In this document: positions 1 to 7,453 of the stretch, one piece after another
How the letters are laid out: every line of letters begins with the position of its first letter
How positions within the stretch are numbered: the stretch's first letter is position 1
DNA from: Microbacterium sp. W4I20
GTDB lineage: Bacteria > Actinomycetota > Actinomycetes > Actinomycetales > Microbacteriaceae
Length of the DNA: 64,000 nucleotides
Reading direction: 5' to 3'
Assembly (NCBI RefSeq): GCF_030816505.1
Contig: NZ_JAUSYB010000001.1
Coordinates: 3,968,001 to 4,032,000 of the forward strand
Translations under genes and position numbers: made by a program
Notes under the pieces: model-generated
What the model was told of the DNA's origin: nothing
What the model saw: only the letters and a program-made list of their open reading frames with translations
Database searches by the model: none

Positions 1-257
1 TCTTCACCGGCGTCTTCCTCGGCAACCCCGAGTACGCCGAGCTCAACACGGTGCTCGATCGGCTCGCGTCGTCCTATGGCGTCACCCCGATCGCGATCGC
101 GACGGCCTGGATCACCCGGCATCCGGCCCATATGCAGGTCGTCCTCGGCACGACGACACCGGAGCGCGTGCGGGACGCGGCGGCGGGAGCCGACATCGAG
201 CTGACGCGGGCGGAGTGGTACGAGCTGTTCCGCGCCGCCGGGCACCTGCTGCCGTAG
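1..257 (+). CDS. Aldo/keto reductase, C-terminal fragment (YdhF-like)
   Basis: The frame is open from base 3 and ends at TAG 255-257; the first readable residues are FTGVFLGNPEYAEL, so the start codon lies outside the window. The stretch on GVTPIAIATAWITRHPAHMQVVLGTT is the end of an aldo/keto reductase barrel, where the cofactor-binding segment follows the VVLGTT strand. It resembles the YdhF branch of NADPH-dependent reductases. The catalytic tetrad is not in the window, so the substrate cannot be inferred. Confidence 0.8.
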   Translation, partial: FTGVFLGNPEYAELNTVLDRLASSYGVTPIAIATAWITRHPAHMQVVLGTTTPERVRDAAAGADIELTRAEWYELFRAAGHLLP

Positions 258-283
258 GCTGTCCGTCCCCGCCCGGCGTCGTC

Positions 284-295
284 TACCCTGAAGTC
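284..295 (+). promoter_or_regulatory. Leaderless promoter, -10 TACCCT
   Basis: TACCCT (284-289) ends 6 nt before the ATG at 296. There is no purine-rich ribosome-binding site between the upstream stop codon and this ATG. Confidence 0.55.
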
Positions 296-673
296 ATGCC
301 GTTCCTCTCGTTCCTCGTCATCGCCCTGATGATCGGCGCGCTGATCGACCTGATCACCCGCGACCAGTCGCAGGTGAAGCACCTTCCGAAGATGGCGTGG
401 ATCGTGATCGTGATCCTGCTCCCGTTGATCGGCAGCATCCTGTGGTTCGCGATCGGACGCGAGTACGGCGAGGCGGGCATTCCCATGCCGCGGATGCGGC
501 GCGCGGAGCGCCCCGTCGGCATGGTCGACACGCGGCCGACTCCGCCGGCGGACGTGCGCACCACCGAGCAGCAGATCGCCGACCTCGACCGTGAGATCGA
601 GGAGTGGCGGCTCCGGGAGGAACTCGAGCGGCGACGCCGCGACGGAGAGTCTCCGGCGGGATCGACCGCCTAG
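296..673 (+). CDS. Small membrane protein with PLDc_N-type N-terminus
   Basis: 125 residues. Two hydrophobic helices (about 2-20 and 35-56) flank a short polar loop, and the second helix holds the IVIVILLPLIGSILWFAIGR pattern typical of the phospholipase D nuclease N-terminal (PLDc_N) family. No HKD catalytic motif follows, so it is not an enzyme by itself. The tail (about 70-125) is charged, with a predicted coiled coil around QQIADLDREIEEWRLREELE. The ATG at 296 was chosen over an earlier in-frame GTG at 215 because it opens the hydrophobic segment and has a -10 hexamer just upstream. The last 4 bp overlap the end of the convergent gene. Role unknown, probably envelope-associated. Confidence 0.75.
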   Translation: MPFLSFLVIALMIGALIDLITRDQSQVKHLPKMAWIVIVILLPLIGSILWFAIGREYGEAGIPMPRMRRAERPVGMVDTRPTPPADVRTTEQQIADLDREIEEWRLREELERRRRDGESPAGSTA

Positions 674-1653
674 CGCGAGAGAGGCCGGCCGTCGATCGGC
701 CCGGCGAACGATTCGCGGAGGGCGCCCTCCAAGGTCGGGTGGCGGAACTCGAATCCGGCGGCGGTGAGCTTCTCCGGCAGCACCCATCGGCTCTTCAGGA
801 TCAGCTCGGTCTCGGTGCGCATGCCGATGGCGCCGATCTCCAGCATCCACCGCGGCATCGGCGCGCCGATACGCACTCCCAGCACCCGGCGGACCGTCGC
901 CATGAACTCGACGTTGTCGACGGGGTTCGGTGCTGCGGCGTTGACCGGCCCGTCCAGCTCCGGCGTCTGTTCGAGGAAGTCGATGATGCGCGCGACGTCG
1001 TCGATGTGCACCCAGCTGAACCGCTGACGACCGTGACGAGCGCCGGGGAGATGCGCGGTTCCTGCGGCGCGGCGAGCCTTGCTGACCGGCCAGCGCCCGT
1101 CGTACTGCGGGCCGCCCAGCCCGAGGCGGGCGAGGCCGCGCACCGGTCCGAGCACGCCGCCGTCACCGAGGACGATGGCGCTGCGGAGGGCGACCCGGCG
1201 GGTGGCTGGGAGGTCGTCGGCGAACAGTGCGGCTTCCCACGCCCGGGCGACCTCGACCGAGAATCCGGTACCGATCTCTCCCGTGGACTCGGTCATCGGA
1301 CGATCCTCCGCGTGCCGGTAGATCGTGGCGGTCGACGAGTTCACCCACAGCGCGGGGGGAGCGGCAGCATTCGCGATGGCGGTGCTCAGTGACGCCGTGG
1401 TCTCGAGGCGCGAGCGGAAGATCTCCGCGCGGTTCTCCGGCGTGTAGCGGCAGTTCACGCTCTTTCCCGCCAGGCCGATCACGAGGGATGCGCCGTCGAC
1501 GGCGCCGTCGATCCCGGACTGATCTCCCCAGCGGAGGTCGGCGCCCGACCGGGAGATCGTGATCACCTTGCGCCCTGCCGTGCGCAGCCGCGACTGCAGG
1601 AACTGCCCCATGAATCCGGTGGAGCCTCCGATCACGACGCGCCCTGCACTCAT
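670..1653 (-). CDS. TIGR01777-family NAD(P)-binding epimerase-like protein
   Basis: 327 residues. The N-terminus VVIGGSTGFMG (6-16) is a Rossmann glycine motif of the extended SDR type, and the C-terminus from about PRWMLEIGAIGMRTETELI onward is the DUF1731 domain that defines the YfcH/TIGR01777 group. Family members are predicted nucleotide-sugar epimerase relatives of unproven substrate. The ATG at 1651-1653 overlaps the stop of the upstream DUF4166 gene (TCAT on the plus strand), so the two are translationally coupled. An in-frame extension upstream to 1908 lies inside that gene and was rejected. Confidence 0.85.
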   Translation of the reverse strand: MSAGRVVIGGSTGFMGQFLQSRLRTAGRKVITISRSGADLRWGDQSGIDGAVDGASLVIGLAGKSVNCRYTPENRAEIFRSRLETTASLSTAIANAAAPPALWVNSSTATIYRHAEDRPMTESTGEIGTGFSVEVARAWEAALFADDLPATRRVALRSAIVLGDGGVLGPVRGLARLGLGGPQYDGRWPVSKARRAAGTAHLPGARHGRQRFSWVHIDDVARIIDFLEQTPELDGPVNAAAPNPVDNVEFMATVRRVLGVRIGAPMPRWMLEIGAIGMRTETELILKSRWVLPEKLTAAGFEFRHPTLEGALRESFAGPIDGRPLSR

Positions 1654-2285
1654 CCGATGCTCTCCTTCTCGTCGAACGGCTCGATGCGGTAGCGGAAGTC
1701 GCCGCGATACTCGTACACGCGGCCGAGGATCGGAGCGTCGATGGTGAGCGCCACCTGCTGCCGATCCTGGGCGTCGTCGAATCGTTCGGTGAGGCGCACG
1801 ACCGGGCACAGCAGGCGGGGAAGACGCACGCGCAGGCGGCCGAGGCGGAACCCGACGGCCCGGCTGGTAAGTCGCACCGCTCCCTCGTCGACGTCGATGT
1901 CGAAGCACGCGGCGATGAGGCCCGGTTCGCCGAGCTCATCGACCAGCCGGCCGCGCCGGGTGAGGGTGACCGCGTCGTGCATCGTCCAGGGGCCACGGGG
2001 GAGATGGAACGTGCGCTCCCCGATCGCGCGGGACGCGATCGTGCGGTTCTCCACGCGGAACGGGACCTCCCGCTCCCAGCAGGCAGGGACCACTCCGCGC
2101 CGCTCCAGCACACGGAGGATCGGCCAGAGCCAGCGCCGCGGCGTTCCCACGCGATGGAAGACCCCGTCGCCGATGCCGACCGAGCCCTCGGGGATGGCGC
2201 GGAAATACGACTGCAGTCGTGGGTGCAGGTCGTGGATCCGCTCGCCGAGCGCCGCAGCGTAGGGGGATTGCGGCTCGGGCGTCAC
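1650..2285 (-). CDS. DUF4166 domain protein
   Basis: 211 residues, no signal peptide or membrane helix. The sequence has the layout of DUF4166 (a conserved YFRAIPEGSVGIGDGVF block near residue 27, then a basic middle and the ending YEYRGDFRYRIEPF). DUF4166 genes commonly sit next to, or are fused to, SDR proteins like the one downstream, and here the two overlap by 4 bp, which suggests they act on the same metabolite. It starts with GTG at 2283-2285, supported by a -10 hexamer 6 nt upstream. Biochemical function unknown. Confidence 0.8.
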   Translation of the reverse strand: MTPEPQSPYAAALGERIHDLHPRLQSYFRAIPEGSVGIGDGVFHRVGTPRRWLWPILRVLERRGVVPACWEREVPFRVENRTIASRAIGERTFHLPRGPWTMHDAVTLTRRGRLVDELGEPGLIAACFDIDVDEGAVRLTSRAVGFRLGRLRVRLPRLLCPVVRLTERFDDAQDRQQVALTIDAPILGRVYEYRGDFRYRIEPFDEKESIG

Positions 2286-2297
2286 CCTTCGAGCGTA
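2286..2297 (-). promoter_or_regulatory. Leaderless promoter, -10 TACGCT
   Basis: On the minus strand TACGCT (2297-2292) precedes the GTG of the DUF4166 gene by 6 nt. This settles the GTG as start; no ribosome-binding site is visible. Confidence 0.55.
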
Positions 2298-2321
2298 GTC
2301 CGCCGCACCGCGCTGGCCGTG

Positions 2322-2927
2322 TCAGCCGACGGGCCGGAGCAGTCGGTCGAGGAGCGCCAGGGCCTCGTGCTGCGGGGCGCTGTCGTCCAGCAGCCACTGG
2401 GTCTGGAGACCGTCGGATGCCGCAACGACGAGAGCCGCGACGGCGTCGGGGTCGACGTCGGTGCGGATGCGGCCGCTCGTCTGCTGCTGCCGCACGGCGT
2501 CGGCGATCCCGGCGCGGATCTCGGCGAACCGGACCGTGGCGAACTCGCGCGCCGCCGGGTGGCCGTCTTCCAGCGCCGAGGCGACGAGGGTCGAGTACAG
2601 CTGCACGAGACCGGGCACCGCCCGGTTGGTGCGGGCGGAGGCGATCATCCGCTCGACGGGCGTCGCGTCGTCGAGCTGGGACTCCGGTCGGTGCCGCGGG
2701 GCGTTGCTCTCTGCGTAGACGGCGATGAGCAGTTCCTCGAGCGAGCCGAAGTAGTGCGTGAGGGCGGCATGGGTGACCCCCACCTCGCGGGCGATCGCGC
2801 GGAGGCTGGTCCGGTCGGCGCCGCGCGCGGCGAAGACCTCGATGGCGCGGTCGAGGATCTCCTGGCGGCGCGCGATGCCCTTGGCGTACGCGCCGCGCTG
2901 ACGGGGCCGCTCTTCGTCTTCGGGCAT
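2322..2927 (-). CDS. TetR/AcrR family transcriptional regulator
   Basis: 201 residues. The N-terminal helix-turn-helix spans about 18-65 (RQEILDRAIEVFAARG, then SLRAIAREVGVTHAALTHYF), a classic TetR DNA-binding domain. The rest is a helical ligand-binding domain of the PF13977/BetI-like type. It is divergent from the isomerase/dehydrogenase pair at 3035-4971, with only 107 bp between starts, so that pair is its most likely target along with itself. No clear palindrome is visible in the gap, so the operator is not assigned. Effector unknown. Confidence 0.9.
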   Translation of the reverse strand: MPEDEERPRQRGAYAKGIARRQEILDRAIEVFAARGADRTSLRAIAREVGVTHAALTHYFGSLEELLIAVYAESNAPRHRPESQLDDATPVERMIASARTNRAVPGLVQLYSTLVASALEDGHPAAREFATVRFAEIRAGIADAVRQQQTSGRIRTDVDPDAVAALVVAASDGLQTQWLLDDSAPQHEALALLDRLLRPVG

Positions 2928-2939
2928 GTCCGGAGTCTA
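2928..2939 (-). promoter_or_regulatory. Leaderless promoter, -10 TAGACT
   Basis: TAGACT (minus strand, 2939-2934) lies 6 nt before the ATG of the TetR gene, leaving no room for a ribosome-binding site. Confidence 0.55.
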
Positions 2940-2974
2940 GCGAATGAAAACTTCCGCGTGGAGGTATTTGGTGA

Positions 2975-3026
2975 TAGCGTGCTGCCGTCGGGCGCTGCGC
3001 CCGCACGTCGCCGACGATTCAAGGAG
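2975..3026 (+). promoter_or_regulatory. Candidate -10 (TAGCGT) and ribosome-binding site of the isomerase gene
   Basis: TAGCGT at 2975-2980 is the best -10 in the divergent gap. AAGGAG at 3021-3026 is 8 nt before the ATG at 3035, a strong Shine-Dalgarno sequence that fixes this start. No convincing -35 was found. Confidence 0.4.
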
Positions 3027-3034
3027 CACGACCG

Positions 3035-3841
3035 ATGACGATTCAGACCTCCGTCCAGCTGTTCACGATCAAGGATGAGCTCGAGGCCGATCTCGAGGGC
3101 TCGCTCGCCGCGGTCGCCGCGCGGGGGTTCACCGCCGTCGAGCCCTACGACTTCGTGCGCCGGGCCGCGCCGCTCGCTGAGGCGCTCTCGGCCGTCGGGC
3201 TCACCGCGCCGTCGGGGCATGCCTTCCTCGCGTCCGAATCCTTCGTCAATCCCGACGGCAGCGGCACGACCCTGCCGGTCCCGTCCCCCGCAGAGGTGTT
3301 CGCCGCGGCGAAGGTGCTCGGCATGGGCACGGTCATCGATCCGTACACGGAGCCCGCACGCTGGGAGTCGGTCGCGCAGATCGAGGAGACCGCCCGGCTG
3401 CTCAACGAGGCCGCGGCGATCGGTGAGACCGTGGGCGTGCGCGTCGGCTATCACAACCATGCCCACGAGCTAGAGGCCGTGTTCGACGGCGTGACCGGTC
3501 TCGAGGTGCTCGCGGGTCTGCTCGACGAGCGCGTCGTGCTGGAAGTCGACCTGTACTGGGTCGCGCGCGGCGGGGTCGACCCGGTCGCCCTCCTCGAGCG
3601 TCTGGGGAGCCGTGTCATCGCCGTGCACGCCAAGGACGGCACCCTCGACCCCGCCCTCCTGAATGCCTACCCGCCGGCCGACCAGGTGCCGGCGGGCGAC
3701 GGCACGGTGCCCCTCGTCGAGGCGATCGCCGCGGCATCCGCTCTGGAGCTCGCCATCGTCGAGTTCGACCACTACGAGGGCGACTTGTTCGACGCGATCG
3801 AACGCAGCCGCATCTACCTCGACGAGAAGGTCGCCGGCTGA
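3035..3841 (+). CDS. Sugar phosphate isomerase/epimerase-like TIM-barrel protein
   Basis: 268 residues, the xylose-isomerase-like TIM barrel (AP endonuclease 2 superfamily). Motifs expected around the metal site are visible: YHNHAHELE near residue 140, LEVDLYWV near 170, AVHAKDGT near 192 and IVEFDHYEGD near 240. Such proteins use a divalent metal for isomerisation, epimerisation or elimination on free or keto sugars. The TGA overlaps the ATG of the Gfo/Idh/MocA gene by 1 nt, so the pair is coupled. A TIM-barrel plus Gfo pair is the core of oxidation/elimination pathways such as levoglucosan or 3-keto-glycoside breakdown; the substrate itself is not readable. Confidence 0.85.
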   Translation: MTIQTSVQLFTIKDELEADLEGSLAAVAARGFTAVEPYDFVRRAAPLAEALSAVGLTAPSGHAFLASESFVNPDGSGTTLPVPSPAEVFAAAKVLGMGTVIDPYTEPARWESVAQIEETARLLNEAAAIGETVGVRVGYHNHAHELEAVFDGVTGLEVLAGLLDERVVLEVDLYWVARGGVDPVALLERLGSRVIAVHAKDGTLDPALLNAYPPADQVPAGDGTVPLVEAIAAASALELAIVEFDHYEGDLFDAIERSRIYLDEKVAG

Positions 3842-4971
3842 TGGCGCTCGGCAACGGCCCCGTGGGCGTCGGCATCATCGGCGCGGGCAACATCAGCGAC
3901 CAGTACCTGTCGAACCTCACGACCTTCCCCGACGTTCGGGTCATCGCGGTGGCCGACATGCTCGAGGAGCGGGCGCAGGCGCAGGCCGCGAAGTACGGCG
4001 TGCCGCACGCCGGAGGCATCGACGTGGTGCTCGGCGATCCGGCCATCGACATCGTCGTCAACCTCACGATCCCGGCCGTGCACGTCGAGGTCTCCGAGGC
4101 GATCATCGCCTCGGGCAAGCACGTCTGGACCGAGAAGCCGATCGGTGTGAACCGAGAGGAATCGCGACGGCTGCTGGAGAAGGCGGATGCCGCCGGCCTG
4201 CGCGTCGGCGTCGCGCCGGACACCGTGCTCGGTCCGGGGGTGCAGACCGCGAAGCGGGCGATCGCACGCGGCGACATCGGCCGGCCGCTGTTCGCCCAGA
4301 CCACCTTCCAGTGGCAGGGACCCGAGGTCTTCCACCCCAACCCCGCGTTCCTGTACGCCAAGGGTGCCGGGCCGCTGCTGGACATGGGCCCGTACTACGT
4401 CTCCGCGCTCGTGCACGTGTTCGGGCCGGTCGCGGCGGTGGCGGCACTCGGCCTGCAGGGGACCCCGACGCGCCGGGTCCAGGTCGGGGAGCTGGCGGGG
4501 CAGGAGTTCCCCGTGGAGATCCCCTCGACGCTCAGCGTGCTGATGGACTTCGAGCAGGGCGGACAGGCGCAGAGCCTGTACAGCACCGACTCTCCGCTGC
4601 TGCGTCAGGGCATCGTGGAGATCACCGGCACCGAGGGCACGATCGTGATCCCCGATCCGAACTACTTCGGCGGCCCGATCACGATCACGCGTCCGCTGCA
4701 GGTCGGTCCTGAGCCGGCGGAGCAGGAGATCGTCGACGTCGCGCAGGAGGGCGTGCTCTCCGGACGCGGCGTGGGACTGCTCGACATGGCACGGTCGATC
4801 GCCACCCGGCGTCCGCACGTCGCGACGGGGGAGTTCGGGTATCACGTGCTCGACACCCTCCTGTCGATCGAGGAGGCCGCCGAATCGCGCGCCTTCGTGC
4901 CGGTGACGAGCAGCATCGAGCAGGTCGGTGCGATCGACGCGGACTTCGACCCCTTCGCCGCCACGCTCTGA
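3841..4971 (+). CDS. Gfo/Idh/MocA family dehydrogenase
   Basis: 376 residues. The NAD(P)-binding domain begins with GIIGAGNISDQYL (11-23), followed by the catalytic-lysine motif WTEKP with K99. In the C-terminal domain the usual D-x-G-x-H is written DMGPYY: D181 is kept but Y185 stands where the catalytic histidine normally is. The protein therefore belongs to the LLDMGPYY subgroup, in which the reaction may be reduction or a non-canonical oxidation. It is translated together with the TIM-barrel protein upstream. A likely role is redox chemistry at a sugar C3 or C2 position, but this is inference. Confidence 0.85.
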   Translation: MALGNGPVGVGIIGAGNISDQYLSNLTTFPDVRVIAVADMLEERAQAQAAKYGVPHAGGIDVVLGDPAIDIVVNLTIPAVHVEVSEAIIASGKHVWTEKPIGVNREESRRLLEKADAAGLRVGVAPDTVLGPGVQTAKRAIARGDIGRPLFAQTTFQWQGPEVFHPNPAFLYAKGAGPLLDMGPYYVSALVHVFGPVAAVAALGLQGTPTRRVQVGELAGQEFPVEIPSTLSVLMDFEQGGQAQSLYSTDSPLLRQGIVEITGTEGTIVIPDPNYFGGPITITRPLQVGPEPAEQEIVDVAQEGVLSGRGVGLLDMARSIATRRPHVATGEFGYHVLDTLLSIEEAAESRAFVPVTSSIEQVGAIDADFDPFAATL

Positions 4972-4999
4972 GCGTCACACCGCGTGGCGGGGAGGTGCG

Positions 5000-6196
5000 T
5001 CAGCGCGCCTTCGCCGCCACGTAGGCGTCGACGTTCCCCGGTGACAGCACTTCGCGAGCGACCATGATCGCCGCACCCAGCACCGCCGCACGGTCGCCGG
5101 CCTGGGACTGCACGATCGCAAGATGCTGCGTGGCGAGCGGGATGGAGCGCCGATAGACGACCTCCCGCACGCCGGCGAGGAGGTGCTCGCCGGCGCGAGC
5201 GATGCTTCCGCCGAGCACGATGATCGAGGGATTCAGCAGGTTGACGACGGTGGCGAGCACCTCGCCGACGTCGCGGCCCGCCTGTCGAGTCGCCTCGATG
5301 GCGGCGGCATTCCCGGCTCGCACGAGGTCGACCACGTCGGAGGCGCTGTGCACGTCATGTCCCGCCTCGCGCAAGGCGATCGCGAGTGCGGAACCGCTGG
5401 CAAGGGCTTCGAGATCGCGGTCGTCTCCCGGCTCGCGCGATGATCCGGCGCCGGTCGGCACCTGGACATGGCCCATGTCGCCCGCCGAGCCCTGGGCACC
5501 GCGCTGCAGCTGCCCACCGGCGATGATGCCCGACCCGATGCCGGTCGACACCTTGACGAAGATCAGGTCGTCGACCTGCGGCCAGCTCGTCGCCTGCTCG
5601 CCGAGGGCGAGGATGTTGACGTCGTTGTCGACGAGCACCGGTACGTCGAAGGTCCGCTGCACGTATCCGGGCACGTCGAAGCGGTCCCACCCGGGCATGA
5701 TCGGCGGATTGGTCGGGCGACCCGTGGAATGCTCGACCGGACCGGGAACACCGATGCCCACGCCGAGCAGGGGCAGACCCTCGGCCGAGGAGGTGGCGAG
5801 CAGCTCGGTGCCGTCGCCGAGGATCGTGTCGAGCAGGCTCTCGGGTCCGTCGCCGATGTCCACGGTGCGTGTGCGCGCGTCGAGGATGACGCCGGCGAGG
5901 TCGGCCACCGCGACCGTCGCATGGGTCGCGCCGAGATCCACGGCCAGCACGATTCCCGCGCGGGCGTTGAACGCCACCCGAGCGGGAGGGCGACCGCCGG
6001 TCGAGGCCGCTTCGCCCGCGGGGCGCAGGAGGTCGGAGGCGAGGAGGGCATCGACGCGCAGAGCCACGGTGGAGCGCGCGAGGCCCGTCAGCTCGGCCAG
6101 TTCTGCTTTGGTGCGGGCATGCCCGTCGCGGAGGATCTGAAAGATCTCACCGGTGCCCGGAATCGACGGCGAGACCGGGCGCAGAACGTCAACCAT
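5000..6196 (-). CDS. ROK family transcriptional regulator (cysteine-free)
   Basis: 398 residues. A winged helix-turn-helix (about 14-62, with TKAELAELTGLARSTVALRV) is followed by the GGRPPARVAFN linker and a ROK fold with VDLGATHATVAV and VDNDVN. In most ROK proteins a CxCGxxGCxE zinc site follows the GH pair. Here the segment after GDMGHVQ reads GAGSSREPGDDRDLEA, and the whole protein has no cysteine. It is thus probably a pure sugar sensor rather than a kinase. It sits between two sugar-oxidation gene sets and is divergent from the ABC operon, its probable target. The ATG at 6194-6196 starts the DNA-binding domain; an upstream in-frame extension reads into the control region and was rejected. 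Confidence 0.85.
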   Translation of the reverse strand: MVDVLRPVSPSIPGTGEIFQILRDGHARTKAELAELTGLARSTVALRVDALLASDLLRPAGEAASTGGRPPARVAFNARAGIVLAVDLGATHATVAVADLAGVILDARTRTVDIGDGPESLLDTILGDGTELLATSSAEGLPLLGVGIGVPGPVEHSTGRPTNPPIMPGWDRFDVPGYVQRTFDVPVLVDNDVNILALGEQATSWPQVDDLIFVKVSTGIGSGIIAGGQLQRGAQGSAGDMGHVQVPTGAGSSREPGDDRDLEALASGSALAIALREAGHDVHSASDVVDLVRAGNAAAIEATRQAGRDVGEVLATVVNLLNPSIIVLGGSIARAGEHLLAGVREVVYRRSIPLATQHLAIVQSQAGDRAAVLGAAIMVAREVLSPGNVDAYVAAKAR

Positions 6197-6206
6197 TGCG
6201 ACAGTA

Positions 6207-6251
6207 AAGCACAGGCTTTGTGCTTCGTGACGCACAACTTCGAATTTCGAA
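6207..6251. promoter_or_regulatory. Two palindromes in the ROK/ABC divergent control region
   Basis: AAGCACA (6207-6213) and TGTGCTT (6219-6225) form a perfect 7-bp dyad with a 5-nt spacer, just upstream of the ROK gene beside TACTGT, its likely -10 on the minus strand. A second near-perfect palindrome, TTCGAATTTCGAA, lies at 6239-6251. Both are AT-rich islands in GC-rich DNA and are the natural operator candidates for the ROK protein. Confidence 0.5.
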
Positions 6252-6310
6252 CGGATAACTTTTGACGGCAGGCTAGCAAAAGGGGCAGCAGCTGTGTCAG
6301 ACTCCCCGAC

Positions 6311-7453
6311 ATGACAACGGATGTCACTGACACCGGTCTCGGGACGATCCGAGCCGGCATCCTCGGCGGGGGATTCATGGCGCGCGTGCACGGCACGGCA
6401 TCACGAGACGCGGGCGGCGAGCTTCGGGCCGTCGCCACCAGCTCCGCCAGTGGCGGACGCACTGCTGCGCAGGCGCTCGGCGCCGAACGCGCCGAAGCCG
6501 ACGCCGACGCCCTGCTCGACGCCGCCGACATCGACGTCGTCCACATCTGCACCCCGAACGCCACGCACGCCGCCCTCGCGCTCCGTGCCCTCGCCGCCGG
6601 CAAGCACGTCGTCTGCGAGAAGCCACTCGCCACGAACGTCGCCGACGCGCAGCAGCTCGCCGATGCGGCCGTCGAGCAGGGACTCATCGGCGCCGTCCCG
6701 TTCGTCTACCGCTACCACCCGATGGTCCGCGAGGCCCGGGCGCGCATGCGCCGCGGGGACGTGGGCGAGCTCCTCACTCTGGACTGCTCGTATCTGCAGG
6801 ATTGGATGCTGCTGCCGGACGACGACGACTGGCGGGTGCAGTCCGCCTCCGGCGGTGCGTCGAGGGCGTTCGCCGACATCGGCTCGCACCTCTGCGACCT
6901 GATCGAGTTCATCACCGGCGACCGGATCCACGCATTGAGCGCCCGTACCCGCCGTGTGTTCGCGGAGCGCGGGGGCCGTGCGGTGGACACCGAGGACATC
7001 GTCGCGGTGCTCGTCGAGACGGAGTCCGGGGCCCTCGGCACACTGCTCATCTCGCAGATGGCTCCCGGACGCAAGAACGCTCTCACGCTCGAACTGCACG
7101 GCTCGCGACAGACCGTCCGCTTCGAGCAGGAGCGCCCCGAGGAGTTGTGGATCGGCGCGCGCACCGGGTCCCGCCTGCTGCTGCGCGATCCTGCGACCGC
7201 CGACCCGGACTCCGCGCGACTGCAGCGCGTGCCCGCGGGTCACGCGATGGGGTACCAGGACGCATTCAACGGGTTCATGGCCGACGTCTATGCGGCGATC
7301 GGCGGGGCCGAACCGGAGGGGCTCCCGACCTTCGCCGACGGATACCGCTCGGCCGTGCTGACCGAAGCCGTGCTCGAATCCGCCGCTCACGACGGCCGCT
7401 GGGTGCAGACGGCCGCGGGGGACCGCTCAGACCGCCTGGAGGTAGAGGCATGA
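6311..7453 (+). CDS. Gfo/Idh/MocA family dehydrogenase
   Basis: 380 residues. Rossmann motif AGILGGGFMARVHG (15-28), catalytic motif CEKP with K104, and the canonical DIGSHLCD with D189 and H193, so a full Lys-Asp-His active site for NAD(P)-dependent oxidation of a sugar hydroxyl. It is the first gene of the CUT2 transporter operon; its TGA overlaps the ATPase ATG by 4 nt, so the transported sugar is probably its substrate. The ATG at 6311 gives the normal distance to the Rossmann motif. With the tyrosine-bearing paralogue at 3841 it could form an oxidise-then-reduce pair. Confidence 0.87.
   Translation: MTTDVTDTGLGTIRAGILGGGFMARVHGTASRDAGGELRAVATSSASGGRTAAQALGAERAEADADALLDAADIDVVHICTPNATHAALALRALAAGKHVVCEKPLATNVADAQQLADAAVEQGLIGAVPFVYRYHPMVREARARMRRGDVGELLTLDCSYLQDWMLLPDDDDWRVQSASGGASRAFADIGSHLCDLIEFITGDRIHALSARTRRVFAERGGRAVDTEDIVAVLVETESGALGTLLISQMAPGRKNALTLELHGSRQTVRFEQERPEELWIGARTGSRLLLRDPATADPDSARLQRVPAGHAMGYQDAFNGFMADVYAAIGGAEPEGLPTFADGYRSAVLTEAVLESAAHDGRWVQTAAGDRSDRLEVEA

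Noticed and set aside
4699..4725. GGTCCTGAGCC resembling the hrpA repeat core
   Set aside because: One base shorter than the core, no inverted partner, and the encoded residues (VGPEPAEQE) fit the dehydrogenase; chance similarity.
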